This document shows, piece by piece, positions 23,680-32,300 of a DNA stretch of 64,000 nt; position 1 is the first letter of the stretch; every line of letters starts with the position of its first letter. This DNA is from Rhodovulum imhoffii (lineage in GTDB: Bacteria > Pseudomonadota > Alphaproteobacteria > Rhodobacterales > Rhodobacteraceae): the NCBI RefSeq assembly GCF_003046545.1, contig NZ_QAAA01000005.1, positions 124,001 to 188,000 on the forward strand, in the 5' to 3' direction. The position numbers and the translations under genes were made by a program. A model generated the notes under the pieces. That model made no database searches, was not told the origin of the DNA, and saw nothing but the letters and a program-made list of their open reading frames with translations.

Positions 23680-25022
23680 GCGGGCCGGAAACCGCGCTTT
23701 ATGGTTTTGCCGCGCTCCTGGCGCTGATCTTCCTGCGCGTACCGATCGGGGCGGCGATGGCTCTGACAGGGTTTTGCGGAACATGGATCGTCCTGGGAAG
23801 CCCGGCGGCAATGCTGGGACAGCTGAAAAGCCTCAGCTATGACAGCTTCGCCTCTTATTCGCTGTCGATCGTTCCGCTTTTTCTGCTGATGGGCCAGTTC
23901 GCCACCCGCTCGGGGCTGAGCGCGGCGCTCTTTGCCGCTGCGTCCGACTGGCTGGGCCACCGCAGGGGGGGCGTGGCCATGGCGGCCATCGGCGCCTGTG
24001 CCGGATTTGGGGCTGTCAGCGGATCTTCCCTGGCAACGGCGTCGACCATGGGGCAGGTGGCCCTGCCGGAGATGCGCAAGCGCGGCTACAGCCCGGCGCT
24101 GGCCACGGGCACACTGGCGGCGGGGGGAACGCTGGGTATCCTGATCCCGCCTTCGGTAATCCTTGTGATCTATGCAATCCTGACCCAGCAGAACGTGGTC
24201 AAGATGTTCCTTGCCGCACTGATCCCCGGTCTTGTCGCAACGCTGGGATACATGGGGGTCATCGCCATCTATGTGCGGGTCTGGCCCGATGCGGCCGGGG
24301 CCGGGATGCGCCTGCCGTTGCACACCCGGCTGCGCAGCCTGCGCGCGGTCTGGCCCGTGGCGGCGATCTTCGTGCTGGTCATCGGTGGAATCGTGGCGGA
24401 CTGGAACTGGTTCCGTCCGGGCGTGCAGGCACTTTTCACCCCGACCGAGGGCGCGGCCGTGGGGGCCGTGGCAACCGGGCTTTACGCGCTCGCAACGGGG
24501 CGGCTAACCCGCGCGGCCCTGTCCGGGGCGTTGCTGGCCACGGCCAGCGGTACGGCGATGGTCTTTTTCATCCTGCTGGGGGCACAGATCTTCGGGGCAT
24601 TCGTGGCATATACCCAGGCTCCCCAGGCGCTGAGCGCGTGGGTTGCCGGACTGGGCCTGCCCCCGATGGCGGTGCTGCTGGCGCTTTTACTTTTTTACCT
24701 TGTTCTGGGCTGTGTGATGGACAGCCTGTCGATGATCTTGCTGACCATCCCGGTTTTCTTCCCCTTGATCCAAAGCCTCGATTTCGGTCTCTCGCCGGAG
24801 GCGGTTGCGGTCTGGTTTGGCATCCTTGCGCTGATGGTGGTTGAGATCGGGTTGATCACCCCCCCGGTTGGCATGAACCTTTTTGTTATCAATGGAATGT
24901 CCCGCGACATTGATGTCACGAAAACCTATGCCGGGGTATTTCCCTTCGTTCTGTCGGACATTCTGCGGGTCGGGCTGATCGTCGCCCTGCCGGGCATGGC
25001 TCTTTGGCTGCCGGGGCTGTGA
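23676..25022 (+). CDS. TRAP transporter large permease (DctM family)
   Basis: A 448-aa ion-driven permease with about 12 helices. Family segments include GGTLGILIPPSVILVIYAILT, FFILLGAQIFGAF and EIGLITPPVGMNLFVINGM, the two pseudo-repeat hairpins that coordinate sodium in SiaQM and related structures. The ATG overlaps the small-permease stop (ATGA). Its own stop codon directly touches the 3' CCA of the convergent tRNA-Leu gene. Substrate cannot be read from the sequence. Confidence 0.94.
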   Translation: MSGPETALYGFAALLALIFLRVPIGAAMALTGFCGTWIVLGSPAAMLGQLKSLSYDSFASYSLSIVPLFLLMGQFATRSGLSAALFAAASDWLGHRRGGVAMAAIGACAGFGAVSGSSLATASTMGQVALPEMRKRGYSPALATGTLAAGGTLGILIPPSVILVIYAILTQQNVVKMFLAALIPGLVATLGYMGVIAIYVRVWPDAAGAGMRLPLHTRLRSLRAVWPVAAIFVLVIGGIVADWNWFRPGVQALFTPTEGAAVGAVATGLYALATGRLTRAALSGALLATASGTAMVFFILLGAQIFGAFVAYTQAPQALSAWVAGLGLPPMAVLLALLLFYLVLGCVMDSLSMILLTIPVFFPLIQSLDFGLSPEAVAVWFGILALMVVEIGLITPPVGMNLFVINGMSRDIDVTKTYAGVFPFVLSDILRVGLIVALPGMALWLPGL

Positions 25023-25107
25023 TGGTACGGGTGGGGGGACTCGAACCCCCACGGCCAAAGGCCGGAGCATTTTGAATGCTCTGCGTCTACCATTCCGCCA
25101 CACCCGC
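25023..25107 (-). tRNA. tRNA-Leu (anticodon CAA), CCA encoded
   Basis: On the minus strand the gene starts GCGGGTGTGGCGGAATGG and ends in CCCGTACCA. The acceptor stem is GCGGGTG/CACCCGT with a terminal G-U pair. The anticodon stem GAGCA/TGCTC encloses loop TTCAAAA, giving anticodon CAA, which reads UUG. A variable arm CGGCC-TTT-GGCCG marks it as class II, and the T arm is GGGGGTTCGAGTCCCCC. The CCA end is genomically encoded. Confidence 0.97.
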
Positions 25108-25389
25108 TCTGTGCTGCTTATCCCCCAGCCCGCGTGCGGACGCAAGACCCATCACGCGCCGTTTTCGCAGACGGTCTTTTCCGTCCCGACCCCGCGCCAC
25201 CCGATGAAGGAACCTGCGCCTCGGTCTCGTTTTTCTCTTTTCAATGCAGCCTGCGCGGCCCGGTCCCCCATCCCGAGGATGGCGATTGCACAAATGTGGC
25301 GGAAGCGGGACGACTTGGGACACGCCGTGCCAGCGTGCAGCGGGACTTCGAACCGTGCCCGGTGGTTGTGAAGGGCCCATGGCCGCCCG

Positions 25390-26172
25390 TCAGGCCGGAA
25401 ATCCCATCGTTTTCAGGGTTTCTTCGCGAATATCTCCAAGAATTTTCCGTTTCAGCGCGATGAACTCCGGCTCCGCGACGATGTCATAGGCGCGAGGGCG
25501 GGGCAGGGGAACGGGCAGGTCGCGCTTGATCCGCCCCGGACGGCTGGCCAGCACCACGACGCGGTCGGCAAGAAACACAGCCTCTTCGACATCATGGGTT
25601 ACGAACAGCACCGTGACCTTGTGATCTTCCCAGACACGGAGCAACAGCTCCTGCATCATTCCACGGGTCTGGGCATCGAGCGCGCCGAAAGGCTCATCCA
25701 TCAGCAGAATGCGGGGCCGGTAGACCAGCGCGCGCGCAATCGCCACGCGCTGGCGCATACCGCCGGAAAGTTGGGCAGGCCATGCCCTCTCAAACCCGGC
25801 CAGGCCGACGGCCTGGATGAAATGCGCGACACGTTCATCCTTTTCCGCCCGGCTGAGGCGGGTTTTCTCCAGCGCGAAGCGAATGTTGCTTTCGACGGTT
25901 TTCCACTCGAACAGGCTATAGCCCTGGAAAACGAAGCCCCGGTCCCGGCCCGGCCCTTCGACCGGGGAACCGCCGATACGAACCATGCCCGACGTGGTCT
26001 CCTCCAGACCGCCGACAATGTTGAGCAGCGTCGACTTCCCGCAGCCGGAGCTTCCCACGATCGAGACGAACTCGTTCTCCGCAACGCTCAGGTCCACGTG
26101 GTCGATGGCACAGATATCGTTGCCGTCGACGCGAAAGGTCTTTCCGATACCGTCGATTTCAAGAAGGGCCAT
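25390..26172 (-). CDS. Nitrate/sulfonate/taurine-type ABC transporter ATP-binding protein
   Basis: A 260-aa ATPase with Walker A GSSGCGKST at residues 40-48, signature LSGGMRQRVAIARAL, Walker B ILLMDEPFGALD and switch His in VTHDVEEAVFLAD. The MRQR signature and DVEEAV switch are typical of the SsuB/TauB/NrtD group. The ATG at MALLEIDG follows the permease stop by two bases; a longer frame would add 66 residues overlapping the permease. It is the last gene of a three-gene uptake operon; the substrate is not determinable here. Confidence 0.92.
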   Translation of the reverse strand: MALLEIDGIGKTFRVDGNDICAIDHVDLSVAENEFVSIVGSSGCGKSTLLNIVGGLEETTSGMVRIGGSPVEGPGRDRGFVFQGYSLFEWKTVESNIRFALEKTRLSRAEKDERVAHFIQAVGLAGFERAWPAQLSGGMRQRVAIARALVYRPRILLMDEPFGALDAQTRGMMQELLLRVWEDHKVTVLFVTHDVEEAVFLADRVVVLASRPGRIKRDLPVPLPRPRAYDIVAEPEFIALKRKILGDIREETLKTMGFPA

Positions 26173-26174
26173 GC

Positions 26175-26984
26175 CTACCTCTGCCGCTGCCAGGCGAACA
26201 GGGCCCGTCCGGTGCGTTTGAAGAAATAATCCGTCAGCAGGCCCAGAAACCCGATGAACAGAGTCCCGAACAGAATGGTTTCGGTGGCGAGGTAACGCTG
26301 TGCATCCATGATACGCCGGCCCAGCCCCGCATTTGCGGCAACCAGTTCCGCCACCACGAGGTAGGTCCATGTCCAGCCGATGGTGATGCGCAGCGTGTCC
26401 CAGATGCCCGGGGCGGCGGCGGGCAAGATGATGCGGGCCAGAATTTCGCCATTGGAAAAGCCCAGCGTCTGCCCGGCGCGGATCAGGTTTCTGTCGATTG
26501 TCTTGACGTTATCCATGACCATCAGCACCTGCTGAAAAAAGGTGCCCAGAAACAGGATCAGGATCTTTTGCGCATCTCCGATTCCCGCCCACAGGATCGA
26601 CAGCGGGATCAGCGCCACCACCGGCATGTAACGCACGGTGGAGATCAGCGGCTCCAGCGCGCCTTCGATCAGACGATAGTTGCCCATGAGTATCCCCACG
26701 GGCAGCGCCACAAGGGTCGCCGACAGCCACCCGGCGAGAATGCGGTAAATGCTGACGGAGGCGTCCTCCCACAAGATACCCTCCCGCGCCTGGCGCAGGC
26801 CTTCGACCATCACGTCACCGGGGCCGGGCAGAAACAGCGGACGCACAAGGCCAAGTTCGCTTACCAGCCACCACATAAGAATCAGAGCCGCCGGGAAGGC
26901 GATTCCGGCCAGCGTGAACAGCCAGTTGGGTATGTCTTGGCGCAGGCGCATATAGCGCCCCCGGCGCCGGGAAGAAACGGGCAT
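26175..26984 (-). CDS. Nitrate/sulfonate/taurine-type ABC transporter permease
   Basis: A 269-aa inner-membrane permease with six predicted helices and the SsuC/TauC-type coupling motif around GQTLGFSNGEILARIILPAAAPGIWDTLRI. The start overlaps the stop of the binding-protein gene (TGATG). The tail YFFKRTGRALFAWQRQR is typical of the group. It partners the adjacent ATPase and binding protein. Confidence 0.93.
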   Translation of the reverse strand: MPVSSRRRGRYMRLRQDIPNWLFTLAGIAFPAALILMWWLVSELGLVRPLFLPGPGDVMVEGLRQAREGILWEDASVSIYRILAGWLSATLVALPVGILMGNYRLIEGALEPLISTVRYMPVVALIPLSILWAGIGDAQKILILFLGTFFQQVLMVMDNVKTIDRNLIRAGQTLGFSNGEILARIILPAAAPGIWDTLRITIGWTWTYLVVAELVAANAGLGRRIMDAQRYLATETILFGTLFIGFLGLLTDYFFKRTGRALFAWQRQR

Positions 26985-27940
26985 CAGTTCGCGGCGTTGT
27001 GCATCGGCTCAAGGGCCATAATGTCTGTTGCCGCGGGAATGATGGAAATTTCCCCGGGGTTGGTGGCTTTCATGATCTCGGCGATCTCACGCAGGGTGGC
27101 GGGGAATTCACCGTCGACCAAGGCGATATTGTCAGCAAGATCGTAAAGGCGCACGCCCTCGAAGGCGGGCTGGAATTCCTCCATCGGGCTGCCGACGGCG
27201 CGGGCAATCATCGCACCGCCGTCCTCGGGGTTCTCATGGATGAAGACGACCGCATCGTTCCAGGCGCGGATGACGGCCTCAACGGCATCGGGGTTCTCCG
27301 CGATCCAGTCGCCTCGGGCGGTCAGCAGATCCGAGATCAGGCCCGGCTTTTCCGCTGCGGTATAAACCACCTTGTAGCCCGCATCGCGCCCCAGAGCGGC
27401 GGAGACATACGGTTCATAGGTCACGGCGGCGTCGACCCGCCCGGACAAAAGCGCCAGCCCGGCCTCTGACGCGCCCATCGGGATATGCTCCACATCCGCA
27501 AGGCTCATCCCGCTGGCCTTCAGCGCATAGTTCATCAGCAGGTCCGAGGTTGCGCCCGTCTCGAAGGCGACGGTCTTGCCGCGCAGGTCTTCGAGACTGT
27601 TCACGTTTTCACCGGCGAGGATCGCATCGGCCTCATGGGCAACGTCCATCACCAGAACGCCTTTCTGGTCCACCCCCTGGTTGTAAGCGGCAATGACCGC
27701 ATTCGTGGCGGTCGCGATCATGTCGAGATTTCCGGAAGCCAGCGCCGCGGTCATGTCCTGGTCCCAGTTGAAGCTGGACAGCGCCACATCCACGCCGTGC
27801 TTGTCAAAATAGCCCTTCTCTTCGGCCACCCAGAGCGGCCCATAACCCAGCCAGGGCTGAAGCCCGATTCTGACGGTTTCCGCGGTAACGGCCGTCGCCC
27901 CGAAAACGAGGGCGGCGGCCAGCATGATCTTGTTCGGCAT
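26984..27940 (-). CDS. SsuA/NMT1-like ABC transporter substrate-binding protein
   Basis: A 318-aa periplasmic protein with signal peptide (AAALVFGATAVTA then ETVRIGLQPW). The fold markers are WLGYGPLWVAEEKGYFDKHG, AALASGNLDMIATATN, DLRGKTVAFETGATSDLL and DAAVTYEPYVSAAL. These belong to the group binding nitrate, sulfonates, taurine or thiamine precursors. GGAGAG precedes the ATG. It is the first gene of its operon and is divergent from the 4-TM protein gene. Which ligand it binds is unknown. Confidence 0.9.
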   Translation of the reverse strand: MPNKIMLAAALVFGATAVTAETVRIGLQPWLGYGPLWVAEEKGYFDKHGVDVALSSFNWDQDMTAALASGNLDMIATATNAVIAAYNQGVDQKGVLVMDVAHEADAILAGENVNSLEDLRGKTVAFETGATSDLLMNYALKASGMSLADVEHIPMGASEAGLALLSGRVDAAVTYEPYVSAALGRDAGYKVVYTAAEKPGLISDLLTARGDWIAENPDAVEAVIRAWNDAVVFIHENPEDGGAMIARAVGSPMEEFQPAFEGVRLYDLADNIALVDGEFPATLREIAEIMKATNPGEISIIPAATDIMALEPMHNAAN

Positions 27941-28103
27941 AGGTCTCTCCGTGCTCGGCCCCCGGTCTGATACCCAGCCGCCCCGCAGCCTTCAAGCGCG
28001 CATTTTCACACACGTATAAAGCGCGCAATACCCCGAACGGGGTAGACAGAAGGTCATCTTTCGCGGCAGTTTGCCCGCAGGTTAACGCGTGAAAGGCAAG
28101 CTC

Positions 28104-28538
28104 ATGACCGAAGACACACCGACATGGCACCTTTACCCGGTGGCTATTCTGGCCATCCTGTGGAATCTCGCGGGATGCGTCGATTATGTGATTACGCAAT
28201 ACGGAATTGAACCCTTCCTGACGCTCTTCACCCAGGCGCAGGCGGACTATTTCACCTCATTCCCGTCCTGGATCGACGGCATTTGGGCGATGGCGGTTTG
28301 GGGCGGCTTGCTGGGCGCGGTGCTGTTGTTTTTCCGATCGGGCGCAGCGCCATGGATTCTGGCGCTGGCGATGGGGGCGATGGCGGTTCTGGCGGTTTGG
28401 ATGCTGGGCATCGCAACACCCCGCGTGACCGAAGTGGTTGGCCCGATGGCGGCCTATATGCTGCCCGCAGCGGTGGCGGTTGCGGCGGTATTCTACCTTT
28501 ATGCCCGGTCGCTGCGGGTGGAGGGTGCGCTGGTCTGA
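28104..28538 (+). CDS. Uncharacterised four-helix membrane protein
   Basis: A 144-aa protein with four hydrophobic segments (roughly residues 11-30, 60-78, 82-102 and 114-135). The first contains LAILWNLAGCVDYVITQY. I do not recognise an assigned function. The ATG was preferred to an in-frame GTG 15 bases upstream because AAGG stands at a better distance. It is divergent from the SsuA-like gene across a 163-bp gap, and its last 40 bases overlap the convergent nucleotidyltransferase gene. Confidence 0.75.
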   Translation: MTEDTPTWHLYPVAILAILWNLAGCVDYVITQYGIEPFLTLFTQAQADYFTSFPSWIDGIWAMAVWGGLLGAVLLFFRSGAAPWILALAMGAMAVLAVWMLGIATPRVTEVVGPMAAYMLPAAVAVAAVFYLYARSLRVEGALV

Positions 28539-29125
28539 GCCGCCAGCCACGCGGCCCAGTCCCGGGGCGTGTCAATGTCCTGAATCGCACGCTGACCCGG
28601 CAGGGGAATCCCCTGTACGCGGGCCTGGCAGGCGGCCAGAACCCGTTGTCCGCCGCGATCGCCCTTGCAGCCGCGCAACATGGGGATCAGATCCGCGGGG
28701 AAGACGACAGGATGCCCCCGGATTCCGTCTTCGGTTTCGCCATGAAGGATGGCATGTGGTGCATTGTCATGTGCCCGGGCCAGACGCCTGAAGTCTGAAG
28801 CGTCAAGGCCGGGCATATCCCCCAGAACGATCATGACGCCACTGGCGTCTTTGGGCAGAATCTCAAGTCCGGCCCGCAACGACCCCCCCATCCCATCATC
28901 GCCCTCTACCTGGGCCAGGGTAACCGCAAGCCCCGACAATGCGGTCACACGCGGGTGGGCGGGGCCGGGAACAGTTACCGTAACCGTAAGCCCCGCCTCC
29001 AGACAGGCCCGCGCCTGACGGCGCAGCATCGCAACCCCGTCCACCGGCAACAGAAGCTTGTCCGTCCCGCCCATGCGGCGGGACGCCCCGGCAGCCAGAA
29101 GCAGAACGGCAAGAGCAGTGTGCAT
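28499..29125 (-). CDS. MobA/MocA-like nucleotidyltransferase
   Basis: A 208-aa protein of the MobA-like NTP transferase family, whose members transfer CMP or GMP to molybdopterin. The N-terminus LLLAAGASRRMGGTDKLLLP is the nucleotide-binding loop, followed by VEGDDGMGGSLRAGL and the metal-binding aspartate in VLGDMPGLD. GHPVVFP is also conserved. This pattern fits MocA (molybdenum cofactor cytidylyltransferase) better than MobA, but no xanthine dehydrogenase or other Mo-enzyme gene is in the window, so the substrate is left open. It lies 36 bp downstream of livM. Confidence 0.82.
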   Translation of the reverse strand: MHTALAVLLLAAGASRRMGGTDKLLLPVDGVAMLRRQARACLEAGLTVTVTVPGPAHPRVTALSGLAVTLAQVEGDDGMGGSLRAGLEILPKDASGVMIVLGDMPGLDASDFRRLARAHDNAPHAILHGETEDGIRGHPVVFPADLIPMLRGCKGDRGGQRVLAACQARVQGIPLPGQRAIQDIDTPRDWAAWLAAQTSAPSTRSDRA

Positions 29126-29161
29126 GGGCCCAGGTTAGATGCACCCGCCCGGGCCGGCAAG

Positions 29162-30460
29162 TCATCGCTCGGGGATCAGCCCGCGCGGGCTGAAGCGCAG
29201 GACCAGCAACAAGATCACCCCCATGGTCAGCAGCCGCATATGCGCCACGCTGTCCAGCAGGTGTGTCTTGAGAGGCGATCCATCAGTCATTCCGGATGTG
29301 ACAACCTCCATCAGGAAGGCGCCCAGCGGTTCGACCTGCACCCAGAAAAACCAGATAAGAAAACCTCCCAGGACTGCACCCAAGTTGTTACCGGACCCCC
29401 CTACGATCACCATCACCCAGACAAGGAAGGTAAAGCGCAGCGGCTGATAGGCAGAGGGAATGAACTGCCCGTCCAGTGTGGTCATCATCGCCCCTGCCAG
29501 CCCGCAAACCGCGGAGCCGAGGATGAAAATCTGAAGGTGCCGGGCCTTGACGTTTTTACCCATCGCCTCGGCGGCGGTTTCGTTATCGCGGATCGCGCGC
29601 ATCATTCGCCCCCAGGGGGATTTCAGGGCCGTCTCCGACAACCAGATCAGAGCCAGAAGGATCACCGCGAAGATCCCCGCATAACACAGTTTGACGAACA
29701 GGGTCGACGCTATGACCGGGTCCAGCCCCAGTTGTTCGGCCTGAGCCAGGAATTCGGCGCTTTCCTGAAGGTCGACCTCGTAAGGGACGGGGCGGGGCAG
29801 GCCGATGACGTTCTTGACCCCACGGCTGAGCCAGTCTTCGTTTTTCAGGATTGCAATGATGATCTCTGCAATGCCGAGCGTCGCAATGGCCAGATAATCC
29901 GCCCGCAATCCCAACGCCGTCTTGCCGATCAGCCACGCGGCCCCCGCAGCCAGAAGGCCGCCCACGGCCCAGCCCAGCATGACAGGTAACCCCAGACCGC
30001 CCAGATAGCCGGTCGCGGCGGGGTCGATCGCCTCGATTGCCTGGACGGCCGGATCGAATACCGCGCGATAAAGGAAAAATCCGGCCACCAGCCAAACCGT
30101 CAGTACCGCCGGACGCAGTGGCCCCTTACGCATCCGCCGCCACAGCATCACCGCACCGGCAATTGTCCCCACGCCCAGCGCCAGGGCAGACAGGACACGG
30201 GGGCCACCCGCGGCCCAGGCGGGCTCCACCGGCGGCATGGCCGTGATGACCGCCCCCAGGCCGCCAAGCGCGACAAAACCCATTACGCCGATATTGAACA
30301 GGCCGGCATACCCCCACTGCATGTTCACGCCCAGCGCCATGATGGCTGAGATCAACCCCATGTTCACAATCGCCAGCGCCGAGTTCCAGCTTTGCAGGAC
30401 GCCGGTCCCGGCGATCAGGGCCGCCACGATAACGAAAAGCGATGCGTCGCGTCTGGTCAT
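29162..30460 (-). CDS. livM: Branched-chain amino acid-type ABC transporter permease LivM
   Basis: A 432-aa inner-membrane permease. Conserved pieces are GLFNIGVMGFVALGGLGAVI near the N-terminus, LRADYLAIATLGIAEIIIAI, and SAVCGLAGAM followed by WVMVIVGGSGNNLGAVLGG. It is somewhat longer than E. coli LivM and has extra hydrophobic sequence around residues 95-140. The start overlaps the livH stop (ATGA). It is the last gene of the Liv-type operon. Confidence 0.93.
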   Translation of the reverse strand: MTRRDASLFVIVAALIAGTGVLQSWNSALAIVNMGLISAIMALGVNMQWGYAGLFNIGVMGFVALGGLGAVITAMPPVEPAWAAGGPRVLSALALGVGTIAGAVMLWRRMRKGPLRPAVLTVWLVAGFFLYRAVFDPAVQAIEAIDPAATGYLGGLGLPVMLGWAVGGLLAAGAAWLIGKTALGLRADYLAIATLGIAEIIIAILKNEDWLSRGVKNVIGLPRPVPYEVDLQESAEFLAQAEQLGLDPVIASTLFVKLCYAGIFAVILLALIWLSETALKSPWGRMMRAIRDNETAAEAMGKNVKARHLQIFILGSAVCGLAGAMMTTLDGQFIPSAYQPLRFTFLVWVMVIVGGSGNNLGAVLGGFLIWFFWVQVEPLGAFLMEVVTSGMTDGSPLKTHLLDSVAHMRLLTMGVILLLVLRFSPRGLIPER

Positions 30461-31467
30461 GCCGTTTTCCCCCGGAACAGGCCCGTCGGGCGGAACAGAA
30501 GAACGATGATGAGGATCACGAAGCTGACCGCGAACTTGTAGTCGGTAGACAGGAGTTGCACCAACCCCTCGGGTTCCATGTTTTCAGGCAGCAAATACCC
30601 CAGGACCTTCTTGTAGGCATAGGTGACGGAGACCTCCGAAAACGCGATCAGGAACCCCCCGGCGATCGCCCCCAGCGGACTGCCCAGACCGCCGACGATC
30701 GCCGCGGCGAAAATCGGCAGCAAAAGCTGGAAATAGGTGAACGGCTTGAAGCTTTTGTCCAGCCCGTACAGCACCCCCGCGATGGTCGCCAGCGCGGCGA
30801 CGATGACCCAGGTAATGGCAACGACACGTTCGGGATTGATGCCGGAGAGCAGTGCGAGATCCTCGTTGTCGGAGAACGCACGCATCGACTTGCCCGTTCG
30901 GGTGCTCTTGAGAAACCAGAACAACAGCGCCACGACGATCACGGCGGTAATGATCGTGATCCCCTGAGTGGTGCGGATTGCCAGGCCTTCCTCCAGCCCG
31001 GTGATTTCCTTGAAATCTCGCGCACTGATAAGAAAGCGTTCCCCATCCGCAAATCGCTGTTCATCCGGGCCGATGATGAAGCGGACAAGGCCGTTGAGGA
31101 TGAACATCACCCCCATGGAGACGATGACAAGGATCACCGGCTTGGCCTTTTGTTCCCGGTAGAAACGATACACGATCCGGTCCGTCCCCAAAAGCAGCAG
31201 CGCCGTCACGACGATTCCGAAGGGCAGGGCGGCCAGGGCGGTCGGCAACGGGTCAAGACTCAGCCCCATGCTCTGAAACCACCAGGTAAACAGGATCGTT
31301 ACCATGGTCCCGAAGGCCATCGTGTCGCCATGGGCGAAGTTCGAAAACCGCAGGATGCCATAGATCAGCGTCACCCCAAGCGCACCAAGCGCAAGCTGGG
31401 CGCCATAGGCCGTTGCCGGGATCAGCACGAAATTGGCAAGGGCCACGAATGCGTTCAGAAAATCCAT
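30457..31467 (-). CDS. livH: Branched-chain amino acid-type ABC transporter permease LivH
   Basis: A 336-aa inner-membrane permease with GALGVTLIYGILRFSNFAHG near the N-terminus and ALLSGINPERVVAITWVIVA and IVGGLGSPLGAIAGGFLIAF towards the C-terminus, all typical of LivH. It lies two bases after the livF stop and overlaps livM by four bases. It forms the membrane channel together with LivM. Confidence 0.94.
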   Translation of the reverse strand: MDFLNAFVALANFVLIPATAYGAQLALGALGVTLIYGILRFSNFAHGDTMAFGTMVTILFTWWFQSMGLSLDPLPTALAALPFGIVVTALLLLGTDRIVYRFYREQKAKPVILVIVSMGVMFILNGLVRFIIGPDEQRFADGERFLISARDFKEITGLEEGLAIRTTQGITIITAVIVVALLFWFLKSTRTGKSMRAFSDNEDLALLSGINPERVVAITWVIVAALATIAGVLYGLDKSFKPFTYFQLLLPIFAAAIVGGLGSPLGAIAGGFLIAFSEVSVTYAYKKVLGYLLPENMEPEGLVQLLSTDYKFAVSFVILIIVLLFRPTGLFRGKTA

Positions 31468-31469
31468 GC

Positions 31470-32300
31470 TCAGCCCCCAAGAAACGTACGGCGGACGTCC
31501 GGGTCGGCCAGCAAGGCCTTTCCGGTATCGGTGTAGGCGTTCGCGCCCTGGACAAGAACAAACCCCTTGTCAGCGATCTCCAGCGCCTGTCGGGCGTTCT
31601 GTTCGACCATGAGGATGGAGATGCCCGTTCGGGCGACCTCTATGATGCGGTCGAAAAGCTCATCCATCACGATAGGGCTGACCCCGGCGGTCGGTTCATC
31701 CAGCATCAGAACGCCGGGACGGGTCATCAGGGCGCGGCCCACGGCGACCTGCTGGCGCTGCCCGCCGGAGAGTTCCCCGGCCGGCTGGCGGCGTTTGTCG
31801 CGCAGGACGGGAAACAGGTCGTAAACCTCCGCGATCGTGGCCGAGATGTCATCGCGGCGCAGGAAGGCGCCCATCTCCAGATTTTCCTCCACGGTCATCG
31901 AGGTGAAGATGTTGTTGGTCTGCGGAACAAAGGCCATCCCTCTGGCCACCCGCGCCTGCGGGGTCAGGCGGGTGATGTCCTCGCCGTTCAGCCGTACCGC
32001 GCCGCCGCGCAGGGTCAACATCCCGAACACCGCCTTCATCGCCGTGGATTTGCCCGCGCCATTGGGCCCCACGATCACCGCGATCTCCCCCCTTTCGACC
32101 GAGATCGTGCAGTCTTGCAGAATATTCGCGCCGGTGCCGTAGCCCCCGGTCATGCCGTCGCCGATCAGGAACGGACCATCGCCGTTCACGCGTTCCGCCC
32201 GGCCGCCGGAACGCACCGCGCCGGTCCATTCAGAGCCGCCGGTGTTGGTGATCGTCCGGTCCTTGTTGCCGCGGTCGTCCTGATAAGGGTTTCCGCTCAT
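31470..32300 (-). CDS. livF: Liv-type ABC transporter ATP-binding protein LivF with N-terminal extension
   Basis: A 276-aa ATPase with Walker A GPNGAGKST at residues 78-86, Q-loop FVPQTNNIF, signature LSGGQRQQVAVGRAL and Walker B VLMLDEPTAG. Typical LivF proteins begin close to the 'TGGYG' strand (here residues 51-55), so there are about 45 extra, polar N-terminal residues. The start is supported by the ATGA overlap with livG. The extension has no recognisable domain. Confidence 0.92.
   Translation of the reverse strand: MSGNPYQDDRGNKDRTITNTGGSEWTGAVRSGGRAERVNGDGPFLIGDGMTGGYGTGANILQDCTISVERGEIAVIVGPNGAGKSTAMKAVFGMLTLRGGAVRLNGEDITRLTPQARVARGMAFVPQTNNIFTSMTVEENLEMGAFLRRDDISATIAEVYDLFPVLRDKRRQPAGELSGGQRQQVAVGRALMTRPGVLMLDEPTAGVSPIVMDELFDRIIEVARTGISILMVEQNARQALEIADKGFVLVQGANAYTDTGKALLADPDVRRTFLGG

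Noticed and set aside
25108-25389. Search of the 282-bp gap between tRNA-Leu and the ABC ATPase for a gene or an integration remnant
   Set aside because: A 97-codon minus-strand frame runs into the tRNA and has a random Arg/Pro-rich product. A TTCGAA sequence resembling a T loop (around 25347) lacks a pairing stem, so it is not a tRNA remnant. No integrase or direct repeat of the tRNA end was seen.
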